A DNA stretch of 64,000 bases from Symbioplanes lichenis (GTDB taxonomy: Bacteria > Actinomycetota > Actinomycetes > Mycobacteriales > Micromonosporaceae), in NCBI RefSeq assembly GCF_030709675.1, contig NZ_JAUZQD010000018.1, positions 144,637 through 208,636 of the forward strand, in the 5' to 3' direction. Both the position numbers and the translations under genes were made by a program. The notes beneath the pieces were generated by a model, which saw only the letters and a program-made list of their open reading frames with translations, had not been told where the DNA came from and did not search any database. Position 1 is the first letter of the stretch, and the number at the start of each line of letters is the position of its first letter. Below, piece by piece: positions 57,548 through 64,000 of this stretch.

Positions 57548-58657
57548 CTAGAAAGCGTCCACCAGGTCGCGGTAGTGCCCGGTGAAGATCTCTTGTCCCC
57601 GGCTCCGAAGCATAGGGTCACGCTCGGCGGGCGGCACGTCACGGGTCGAATCCCGCTCGTGTGTGCGCTCCCGCACCTGCTCACACCGCCCCCGGCGACG
57701 ATCTTCGTACGCATCCAGCGCCGCCGCCACGTCCCCGCCGGCCGCCTTCAGCACCTCGCCCAGCACCACCGCGTCCTCGAAGGCGAGGGCGGCCCCCTGC
57801 GCGAGCGTCGGGGCGGTGGCGTGTCCGGCATCACCGACCAGGAGCACGGGCCCCCGCGAGTAGCGCTCGACGACGACCTCGTCGGTCCGGGCGATCTGCA
57901 CCTTCTCGACCGCGTCGAGCACGGCGGGCACGCACCCGCCGAAGCCCCCGAAGACCTCGCGGAGCCGGGCGACGGGGTCGGCCGGGTTCCCGGCGCCGGG
58001 CTCGACGCTCTCCTCGGCATAGCAATAGAGCCGGCGGCCGCCCATGGGCATGGCCACGAACTGGGACCTCTCCCCGAGCAGCGCCGTCCAGTCGCTCAGC
58101 GCCGGGCCGCCCGTCACCACGCTGCGGTAGACGATCTGGCCCGTCGGGGTCGCCGGACCGCCCAGACCGGCCTTGTCGCGGATCATGGAGCGCCGCCCGT
58201 CGGCCCCCACGACCAGGTCGTACTCCGCGACCGAGCCGTCGCCGAACTCCACCTTGGCGGCCCCGCCGGTGAGATCGAGGTCGCGCACGGCGGTCTCGTA
58301 GCGGACCTCGCCCCCGACCCCGGTGAGCAGGACCTGCTGGAGATCGGCCCGGGACAGCGCCCGGGACTCGCCGACGCCGGCCCACAGCGCGGCGGCGTCC
58401 AGCTCGAAGAGCCCGGTGCCGGCGGCGTCCTGGAAGACCTGGCGGAAGATGAGGTGGCCGAGCGGGCGCAGCGGGGCGTCGAGACCGAGCATGCGCAGGG
58501 CGCGGGCGGCGTTGCCGGGCAGGAAGATCCCGGCGCCGGGAACCATCGTGGCGGGCAGCTCCTCCACCACGTGCGGGCGGAAGCCGGCGACCCGCAGGCC
58601 CCTGGCCGCGGCGAGACCACTAATTCCGGCGCCTACGACCAGGATGCGCAGAGTCAT
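57548..58657 (-). CDS. FAD-dependent monooxygenase
   Basis: A 369-residue flavoprotein hydroxylase of the PHBH/UbiH-type class A family. It starts at ATG 58657 with the GxGxxG Rossmann motif (LVVGAGISGLAAARGL) and shows the DG motif (VGADGRRSMIRD) and the second FAD motif VLLVGDAGHATAPTLAQGAALAFEDAVVL. It hydroxylates an aromatic or polyketide-type substrate using NAD(P)H and oxygen. A GGAGG site lies upstream. It is followed on the other side by ctaD, and an AraC regulator precedes it on the same strand 107 bases away. Confidence 0.93.
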   Translation of the reverse strand: MTLRILVVGAGISGLAAARGLRVAGFRPHVVEELPATMVPGAGIFLPGNAARALRMLGLDAPLRPLGHLIFRQVFQDAAGTGLFELDAAALWAGVGESRALSRADLQQVLLTGVGGEVRYETAVRDLDLTGGAAKVEFGDGSVAEYDLVVGADGRRSMIRDKAGLGGPATPTGQIVYRSVVTGGPALSDWTALLGERSQFVAMPMGGRRLYCYAEESVEPGAGNPADPVARLREVFGGFGGCVPAVLDAVEKVQIARTDEVVVERYSRGPVLLVGDAGHATAPTLAQGAALAFEDAVVLGEVLKAAGGDVAAALDAYEDRRRGRCEQVRERTHERDSTRDVPPAERDPMLRSRGQEIFTGHYRDLVDAF

Positions 58658-58763
58658 CGCAGCAACGCCTCCGAGGGGGTGGCCGATACGCGTCGGAGCC
58701 AAGACACTACCCGGCGCCACCGGGCGGGGAAACCCATGAACCGGTGTCGTCCGAATTGTTCGA

Positions 58764-59444
58764 TCAACCAGGACCGCGGACCAGGTCGCCCAGTGACACA
58801 CCGGCCAGCGCCTTGACCTCACGGGACAGATGCGCCTGGTCGGCATAGCCCGCCGCGACGGCCACCTCGGCGAACGGCCGCCCGCCCCGGGCCGCCGGCA
58901 GGGCTCGCTGCAGCCGCAGGATCCGGGCCAGCGTCTTGGGCCCGTAACCGTAAGCGGCCGTGACCCGGCGTTGCAGCTGCCGCAGGCTGAGGCCGCACAC
59001 GTCGGCGATCGCGGCGACCGGAAGGCCCGAGCGTGCCGCACGGTGGACGGTGACCATTGTCTCGTCGGGCGGCTGCCAGCGCCGCGTGACGAACGCCATC
59101 AGCGCCGCGAGTGGATCCCCAGCCCCGGCGATGCGGCGGCTCTCGGCCGCCGGCACCAGGGCATCGAGCGGGACCTGCCGGTCGGTGAGCTCGTCGGCGG
59201 GCAGGCCGAGCACCCCGGGGCCCGTCCCGGCCGCGAAGCGCACGGCGAAGTATCGGCTGCCCACCGGCGCCATCGGCCCGCCGGACTGGGCCGTCGTGTC
59301 CGCCCCGGCCACGAAGACGTGGCCCTCGTGCCAGATGACGTCCATGCACCCGTCCGGCAGGATGCGCGACGGCTGCGCGTCCGGCTCCACGACGCTGTGC
59401 CAGGCGAGCACGTGCGGGAGGCGGGTGCCTCGTTCGGCGTACAT
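58764..59444 (-). CDS. AraC-family transcriptional regulator
   Basis: A 226-residue regulator starting at ATG 59444. The N-domain (residues ~10-110) has WHSVVEPDAQPSRILPDGCMDVIWHEGHVFVAGADT, the DUF6597-like sensor found with AraC HTHs. The C-terminal double HTH is VAAIADVCGLSLRQLQRRVTAAYGYGPKTLARILRLQRAL, then FAEVAVAAGYADQAHLSREVKALAGVSLGDL. It lies immediately upstream of the FAD monooxygenase gene in the same direction and is divergent from the LigD-like gene. Either could be its target. Confidence 0.93.
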   Translation of the reverse strand: MYAERGTRLPHVLAWHSVVEPDAQPSRILPDGCMDVIWHEGHVFVAGADTTAQSGGPMAPVGSRYFAVRFAAGTGPGVLGLPADELTDRQVPLDALVPAAESRRIAGAGDPLAALMAFVTRRWQPPDETMVTVHRAARSGLPVAAIADVCGLSLRQLQRRVTAAYGYGPKTLARILRLQRALPAARGGRPFAEVAVAAGYADQAHLSREVKALAGVSLGDLVRGPG

Positions 59445-59517
59445 GGAACGACCTTGGCACGGGGGTACGACAGTTCCAGCGAATGACAACCGTGTAAGTC
59501 CGGCGGAGAATCGACGG

Positions 59518-60606
59518 ATGGCCGACCGGCTGGACGAATATCGCAGCAAGCGGAACGCGCGGCGCACCCCGGAGCCCGTACCCGGAGAAAGGCCGCGGCC
59601 GACGGACCGCAAGCGCTTCGTCATCCAGCAGCACCACGCCCGCAGCCTGCACTGGGACGTCCGCCTCGAGCGCGACGGCGTCCTGGTCTCCTTCGCGGTC
59701 CCGCGCGGGCTGCCGCGCGACCGCGGCCACAACCACCTGGCCAAGCACACCGAGGACCACCCGCTGGAATACCTGGAGTTCAGCGGCGAGATCCCGGCCG
59801 GCGAGTACGGCGGCGGGCGGATGACCATCCACGACCGCGGCAGCTACGAGGCGGACAAGTGGCGCGACGACGAGATAGGCGTCACGTTCCACGGTGACCG
59901 GACGTCGGGGCGCTATGTGTTCTTCCGGACCGGCGGCCAGGACTGGATGGTCCGGCGGATGGACCCGCCGGAGCCCGGATGGGAGACCATGCCCGACGCG
60001 CTCGCGCCCATGCTGCCCACCCGCGTGTCCGGCCTGCCGGCCGACGACCAGGACTGGGGGTACGAGCTCCGCTGGGCCGGCCGCCGCACCCTGACCGCGG
60101 TCTCGGGCGGCCGCGTCCGCCTCACCGACGCCGACGGCGTGGACGTCACCTCGTGGTACCCCGAGCTGCGCGCCCTCGGCCCGGCCCTCGCCCCGGTCGA
60201 GGCCCTGCTCGACGGGGAGATCGTCACCTTCGCCGGCGGCCGGATCGCCCCGGAGCTCCTCGACCGGCGCAAAGCCCCGCGCGACTCGGGCGCCGCCCGC
60301 CGGATGGCCGAGCGAACCCCGGTGCAGCTGCTCGTCTACGACCTGTTGTGGCTGGAGGGCCGGACCACGGTGGAGCTGCTCCGCTACACCGAGCGGCGCG
60401 AGCTGCTCGACGGGCTGGGCCTGACCGGCGACAACTGGCAGACCCCGCCGTTCTTCCCGGGCGGCGGCGAGTTCGCCCTCGACGCCGCCCGGGCCCAGGG
60501 GCTCGGCGGGGTGGTGGCCAAGCGGCTCGACTCGCCCTATCTGCCCGGGCGCCGCAGCCGGCTGTGGCTCGACATCAGGGACAGGCACTTTGATTCCAAA
60601 GATTGA
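59518..60606 (+). CDS. LigD-type 3'-phosphoesterase fused to degenerate ATP ligase domain
   Basis: A 362-residue protein, ATG 59518 with GGAG ten bases upstream. Residues 33-150 are a LigD-like 3'-phosphoesterase domain: FVIQQHHARSLHWDVRLERDG, EDHPLEYLEFSGEIPAGEYGGG and IHDRG, with the His/Asp/Arg catalytic positions present. Residues ~160-355 match the adenylation domain of ATP-dependent DNA ligases (LDGEIV, YDLLWLEG, VVAKRLDSPYLPGRRSR). Motif I, normally E-x-KWDGYR, reads ELRWAGRR (183-190): the nucleotide-accepting Lys is Arg185 and the Asp is Ala. Motif V lysines after LW are also lost, and no OB-fold follows. It should trim damaged 3' ends but not ligate. Confidence 0.88.
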   Translation: MADRLDEYRSKRNARRTPEPVPGERPRPTDRKRFVIQQHHARSLHWDVRLERDGVLVSFAVPRGLPRDRGHNHLAKHTEDHPLEYLEFSGEIPAGEYGGGRMTIHDRGSYEADKWRDDEIGVTFHGDRTSGRYVFFRTGGQDWMVRRMDPPEPGWETMPDALAPMLPTRVSGLPADDQDWGYELRWAGRRTLTAVSGGRVRLTDADGVDVTSWYPELRALGPALAPVEALLDGEIVTFAGGRIAPELLDRRKAPRDSGAARRMAERTPVQLLVYDLLWLEGRTTVELLRYTERRELLDGLGLTGDNWQTPPFFPGGGEFALDAARAQGLGGVVAKRLDSPYLPGRRSRLWLDIRDRHFDSKD

Positions 60607-60839
60607 TCGTTCGCGACCCGGGTATGCGGATTGCCACTTTTCTCCCCCGGCGCGGGCCGATCGCGGCAGAATCGGTCTCCGAGGCTGACCTGCCTGGGCC
60701 GAACAGCCCGTCCGGCGTGACCCGTCCGGACGGTGCGTGCCTGCTCACCTCACCGGCGCGGACCACATTCCTTGAGCGCGGTGCCCCTGGCCCGATCTCG
60801 AGTGTTTGCCAGGTCCCGCGGCGGAAAGGCTATAGATAG
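60607..60839. promoter_or_regulatory. Promoter region of GH63 gene with TTGCCA/TATAGA boxes
   Basis: A 233-base gap with a candidate sigma-70-type promoter: TTGCCA at 60806-60811 and TATAGA at 60831-60836, spaced by 19 bases. The predicted start of transcription is close to the annotated ATG, so translation may be leaderless or begin further downstream. Confidence 0.45.
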
Positions 60840-60873
60840 ATGCACTGCCCGATGCACCATCCGCCTGATGCAC
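60838..60873. repeat. Three GATGCAC direct repeats at the GH63 start
   Basis: The heptamer GATGCAC occurs three times at about 13- and 16-base spacing over the first bases of the GH63 gene, beside the promoter. They could be regulator-binding iterons; equally they could be coincidental start-codon words. Confidence 0.35.
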
Positions 60874-62231
60874 TGATCCCGGATATGTCTGCTGATCTCT
60901 GGAAATCTGCCGCCACCGTTCTCGACACCAACTGGGCCGGAGACCACATGGTCCCCTCCCGCCGGCTCTATCCGCACCAGTGGAGCTGGGACGCCGCCTT
61001 CATCGCCATCGGGCTCGCCTATCTGAACCCGTCCCGCGCGTGGCGTGACCTCCGCAGTCTCTTCGAGGCGCAGTGGCCCGACGGCCGCGTGCCGCACATC
61101 GTCTTCGACCCCCAGACCGCCGAGGGTGACTATTTCCCCGGCCCCGCCTTCTGGGACGTTCCCGCGTACGCCGGCCGCGCCGCCCGTGGCAGCACCGGCC
61201 TGGTCCAGCCGCCGCTGCACGCGGTGGCCGCGTGGGAGGTCTACCGCCGGGCCACGGCGCACGGCGTGGAGTGCGCCCGCGAGGCCCGCGAGCAGCTGGC
61301 CTGGCTCTATCCGCGCCTGGTCGCCCAGCAGGACCATCTGGCCGGCCCCCGCGACGCCGGCGGCCACGGCCTCGCCAGCATCGTGCACCCCTGGGAGTCG
61401 GGGCTGGACAACAGCCCGTCCTGGGACTTCGCGCTGGCCGACGTCCCCGCCGACATGGGTCTGCTCGACCGTTTTCGACGCCGGGACCTCGAGGTCGCCG
61501 ACGCCGCCCACCGCCCGACGGACGCCGACTACGCCCGCTACCTGGGCCTGGTGCTGAACTACCGGGCGGGCGACTACTCCGATCACGAGCTGGCCCGGCG
61601 GCACGGCTTCGTGGTCGAGTGCCCGTCGTTCAACGCGATCCTGGCGGCGGCCGAGCTGGCTCTCGTGCACATCGCCGGGGTCGTGGGCGCCGATCCCGAC
61701 CCGCACCTCGAGCGCGCGGCGCGGATCACGGGCGCGATCTCGCGCCACCTGTGGGACGAGCAGACGCGGACTTTTCGCGCGCGGAATGTGCGTACGGGCG
61801 TCCTGAGCCCGGCCCGGACCGTCAGCGGCCTGGTGCCGCTGCTCCTGCCCGGACTCCCCGACCACCAGGCGGCCGCCGTCATGGCGGAGGCCGCCTCGGA
61901 GCGTTTCGGGCTGCCCGGGACGACGGGGTTGCCGGTGCCGAGCTACGACCGCACCGCGCCGGATTTCGACACGTTGCGGTATTGGCGCGGGCCGATCTGG
62001 ATCAACGTCAACTGGCTGCTGCGCCGGGGCATGCTGGTGCACGGTTATCGCGACGAGGCCGAGGATCTGCGCACGGCGATGATCCGGCTCATTCACCGGT
62101 CGGGTCACTTCGAGTATTTCCACCCCACGACCGGGGAGGGAATCGGGGCGCCGACCTTCAGCTGGACCGCCGCGCTCTCGCTCGATCTGCTCGCGGACCG
62201 GTCGGTTCCGGCGTACGCCCGGGCTGCCTGA
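60840..62231 (+). CDS. GH63 glucosylglycerate hydrolase-like enzyme
   Basis: A 463-residue (alpha/alpha)6-barrel protein of the GH63/GH15-like clan. It shows DHMVPSRRLYPHQWSWDAAFIAIGLAYLNPSRAWRDL, GRVPHIVFDP, YFPGPAFWDV, HPWESGLDNSPSWD, VLNYRAGDYS, YWRGPIWINVNWLL and FEYFHPTTGEGIGAPTFSWTAAL. These segments match glucosylglycerate/mannosylglycerate hydrolases of mycobacteria and related bacteria, which release glucose and glycerate from a compatible solute during nitrogen recovery. The catalytic acids should lie in the WESGLD and TGEG regions. Start is uncertain: ATG 60840 has GGAAAGG upstream, but ATG 60885 (MSADLWKSAA) fits the family equally well. Confidence 0.88.
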   Translation: MHCPMHHPPDALIPDMSADLWKSAATVLDTNWAGDHMVPSRRLYPHQWSWDAAFIAIGLAYLNPSRAWRDLRSLFEAQWPDGRVPHIVFDPQTAEGDYFPGPAFWDVPAYAGRAARGSTGLVQPPLHAVAAWEVYRRATAHGVECAREAREQLAWLYPRLVAQQDHLAGPRDAGGHGLASIVHPWESGLDNSPSWDFALADVPADMGLLDRFRRRDLEVADAAHRPTDADYARYLGLVLNYRAGDYSDHELARRHGFVVECPSFNAILAAAELALVHIAGVVGADPDPHLERAARITGAISRHLWDEQTRTFRARNVRTGVLSPARTVSGLVPLLLPGLPDHQAAAVMAEAASERFGLPGTTGLPVPSYDRTAPDFDTLRYWRGPIWINVNWLLRRGMLVHGYRDEAEDLRTAMIRLIHRSGHFEYFHPTTGEGIGAPTFSWTAALSLDLLADRSVPAYARAA

Positions 62232-62234
62232 TGT

Positions 62235-62262
62235 TTCCCCGGGCCCTTTCCGGCCCGGGGAA
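62235..62262. terminator. Bidirectional terminator between GH63 and MBL genes
   Basis: An 11-bp perfect stem (TTCCCCGGGCC and complement) with a six-base loop lies between the convergent GH63 and metallo-hydrolase genes. Confidence 0.85.
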
Positions 62263-62264
62263 GA

Positions 62265-62864
62265 TCAGAACTGCTCGGCGCCGATCGTCGTGTCGGCGCC
62301 GTGCCCCGTGTGCACCACGGTGTCCGGGGGCAGGGCCAGCAGCCGGTCCTTGATCGACCGCTCGATCGTGGGCCGGTCGCTGTAGGACCGCCCGGTCGCC
62401 CCCGGCCCGCCTTGGAAGAGGGTGTCGCCGGTGAAGACGCTGTTCAGCGCGGGGGCGTACAGGCAGATGGCCCCCGGGCTGTGACCCGGCGTGTGCAGCA
62501 CCTTGAGCGTGATGCCCGCCACGGCGATCTCCTGCCCGTCCGTCAGCGCCTGCGGCATGGGCACACCCGGGTGAGTCAGCTGCCACAGCGGCTCCTCGGC
62601 CGGGTGCAGCAGCAGCGGCGCGCCGGTCTGCACGGCCAGCTCCGGCGCCACCCGGACATGATCGTCATGCGCGTGCGTGAGGACGATCGCGACGACCTCG
62701 CGGCCGTTCACCACCCGCAGGATTTCCGGTACGGAATGAGGGGCGTCGATGACGACGACCTCGTTCTCGTCCCCGACCACCCAGACGTTGTTGTCGACGT
62801 CGAAGGTCTGCCCGTCGAGCGAGAACGTGCCGCTCGTGACGGCGTGGTCGATCCGCGCGCTCAC
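62265..62864 (-). CDS. MBL-fold hydrolase of mycothiol formaldehyde pathway
   Basis: A 199-residue glyoxalase II-like metallo-hydrolase. The metal motif THAHDDH lies at residues 63-69, followed by LHTPGHSPGAICLY, FTGDTLFQGGPG and VVHTGHGADT. It overlaps the end of the mycothiol-dependent dehydrogenase by four bases (GTGA), the same pairing as M. tuberculosis Rv2259-Rv2260. The likely substrate is S-formylmycothiol, the product of that dehydrogenase, giving formate and free mycothiol. This role is inferred from context. Confidence 0.9.
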   Translation of the reverse strand: MSARIDHAVTSGTFSLDGQTFDVDNNVWVVGDENEVVVIDAPHSVPEILRVVNGREVVAIVLTHAHDDHVRVAPELAVQTGAPLLLHPAEEPLWQLTHPGVPMPQALTDGQEIAVAGITLKVLHTPGHSPGAICLYAPALNSVFTGDTLFQGGPGATGRSYSDRPTIERSIKDRLLALPPDTVVHTGHGADTTIGAEQF

Positions 62865-63949
62865 TCGAAGATCACCACGCTGCGGAGCACGTCGCCGGTG
62901 TGCATCTTGCCGAACGCCTCCTCGACCTGGTCGAGCCGGATCTCCTCGGTCACGAACGCGTCCAGGTCCAGCTGGCCCTGCTTGTAGAGCTCGGTCAGCA
63001 TCGGGAAGTCGCGCGTCGGCAGGCAGTCGCCGTACCAGCTGCTCTTCAGCGCCCCGCCGCGCCCGAAGACGTCGAGCAGCGGCAGCTCGATCGTCATCTC
63101 CGGGGTGGGCACGCCCACCAGGACCACTGTGCCGGCCAGATCACGGGCATAGAACGCCTGCTTGTACGTCTCCGGGCGCCCGACCGCCTCGACCACGACG
63201 TCCGCGCCGTTGCCGTCGGTGAGGGCCTGCACCTCGGCGACGACATCCTTGCCCTTGGCGTTGATCGTGTGCGTCGCGCCGAACTTGCGCGCCCACTCGA
63301 GCTTCCGGTCGTCCGTGTCGATCGCGATGATCTTCGTGGCGCCCGCGAGGGCCGCCCCCGCCACCGCGCCGTCGCCCACGCCGCCGCAGCCGATGACGGC
63401 GACCGAGTCACCGCGCGTGACGCCGCCGGTGTTGATCGCCGCGCCGATGCCGGCCATGACACCGCAGCCGAGCAGGCCGACAGCGGCGGGCCGGGCCTCC
63501 GGGTCGACCTTGGTGCACTGCCCCGCGTGCACCAGCGTCTTCTCCACGAACGCGCCGATGCCGAGCGCCGGGCTCAGCTCGGTGCCGTCCTCCAGCGTCA
63601 TCTTCTGCGTCGCGTTGTGCGTGTTGAAGCAGTACCACGGCTTGCCCTTGCGGCAGGCCCGGCAGTCACCGCACACGGCACGCCAGTTCAGCACGACGAA
63701 ATCGCCGGGAGCCACGTCCGTGACACCCTCGCCCACCGACTCAACGATCCCAGCGGCCTCGTGACCGAGCAGGAAGGGGAAGTCGTCGTTGATCCCGCCC
63801 TCGCGGTAGTGCAGGTCGGTATGACAGACCCCACACGCTTGCACCCGTACGACCGCCTCGCCCGGACCGGGATCCGGCACGACGATCGTGGTGACCTCGA
63901 CCGGCGCCCCCTTGGCGCGGGCAATCACACCCTTGACTCGCTGACTCAT
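62861..63949 (-). CDS. S-(hydroxymethyl)mycothiol dehydrogenase
   Basis: A 362-residue zinc-dependent class III-like alcohol dehydrogenase (MscR family) that oxidises the formaldehyde-mycothiol adduct with NAD+ and reduces S-nitrosomycothiol. Catalytic zinc ligands are Cys42 (CGVCHTDLH) and His63/Glu64 (GHEAAG). Structural zinc cysteines lie in CGDCRACRKGKPWYC. The nucleotide motif is AVIGCGGVGDGAVAGAAL. The start MSQRVKGVIARAKGAPVEV matches the mycothiol group and not glutathione-dependent AdhC. It supports an actinobacterial, mycothiol-using host. Confidence 0.96.
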   Translation of the reverse strand: MSQRVKGVIARAKGAPVEVTTIVVPDPGPGEAVVRVQACGVCHTDLHYREGGINDDFPFLLGHEAAGIVESVGEGVTDVAPGDFVVLNWRAVCGDCRACRKGKPWYCFNTHNATQKMTLEDGTELSPALGIGAFVEKTLVHAGQCTKVDPEARPAAVGLLGCGVMAGIGAAINTGGVTRGDSVAVIGCGGVGDGAVAGAALAGATKIIAIDTDDRKLEWARKFGATHTINAKGKDVVAEVQALTDGNGADVVVEAVGRPETYKQAFYARDLAGTVVLVGVPTPEMTIELPLLDVFGRGGALKSSWYGDCLPTRDFPMLTELYKQGQLDLDAFVTEEIRLDQVEEAFGKMHTGDVLRSVVIFE

Positions 63950-64000
63950 GCGACCACCTTGCCATCCGAAGCTGGGCGCGGACTGTCTGACCCGGCATCC

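Noticed and set aside
57427..57714. A 96-residue N-terminal extension of CtaD.
   Set aside because: The extension is Arg/Gly/Pro-rich without similarity to oxidase subunits, while the GTG at 57426 has a well-placed GGAGG site.

Overview
The window is high-GC DNA from an actinomycete. Many genes start with GTG, genes are tightly packed with frequent 4-base ATGA or GTGA overlaps, and mycothiol-dependent formaldehyde detoxification and the mec-cysO-cysM cysteine pathway are present. The gene content and the style of the exopolysaccharide, diguanylate-cyclase and chemoreceptor genes fit a motile, polysaccharide-producing member of the Micromonosporaceae such as Actinoplanes. This assignment is an inference; no rRNA or other taxonomic marker is present.

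Layout. 0.2-5.9 kb: an exopolysaccharide block (split ALG14/ALG13-type glycosyltransferase, GT2 glycosyltransferase, polyprenyl-phosphate sugar phosphotransferase, secreted GH16 hydrolase), then a small membrane protein and an orphan HTH protein. 5.9-14.4 kb: DMT-like membrane protein, YVTN propeller protein, GGDEF-EAL protein, GAF histidine kinase, MFS transporter. 14.9-19.7 kb: tRNA-His and orn, a probable 6C-type small RNA, and a 1,204-residue Pro/Ala-rich membrane protein. 19.8-24.7 kb: a copper and thiol-redox envelope module (CopC-CopD fusion divergent from a SigC-like ECF sigma factor, MauE-like protein, DsbA-like thioredoxin, membrane protein, PrxQ/Bcp peroxiredoxin). 24.8-30.4 kb: chemoreceptor, a decayed HNH/HTH gene beside an unusual tRNA, GNAT acetyltransferase, expansin-like protein, MOSC protein. 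30.5-38.6 kb: the histidine-utilisation operon (RpiR regulator, hutU, M20 amidohydrolase, hutF, hutI, hutH), which should convert histidine to glutamate through formiminoglutamate and formylglutamate. 38.7-41.1 kb: XRE-cupin regulator divergent from a methyltransferase, plus an unknown gene.

41.4-54.3 kb is the region corresponding to M. tuberculosis Rv1330c-Rv1341, rearranged: rdgB, rph, an inserted glycosyltransferase, an Rv1339-like metallo-beta-lactamase-fold protein, cysM, cysO, mec, an aldo-keto reductase, DUF2017, clpS, an inserted LuxR-type regulator, pncB and pncA. 54.3-64 kb: MFS transporter, stand-alone ctaD, FAD monooxygenase, AraC regulator, a LigD-type phosphoesterase joined to an apparently dead ligase domain, a GH63 glucosylglycerate-hydrolase-like enzyme, and a metallo-hydrolase coupled to S-(hydroxymethyl)mycothiol dehydrogenase.

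The most notable signals are: (i) the phosphoesterase/pseudo-ligase; (ii) a tRNA with a leucine UAG anticodon on a body with a short variable arm; (iii) a CysO sulfur carrier whose Gly-Gly end is buried behind a 13-residue tail; (iv) short tandem repeats (15, 18, about 33 and 39 bp) expanding the N-terminal regions of four consecutive hut enzymes and the inside of a MOSC protein, with further 22-50 bp tandem repeats in intergenic DNA; and (v) the large disordered membrane protein with an eight-residue repeat.
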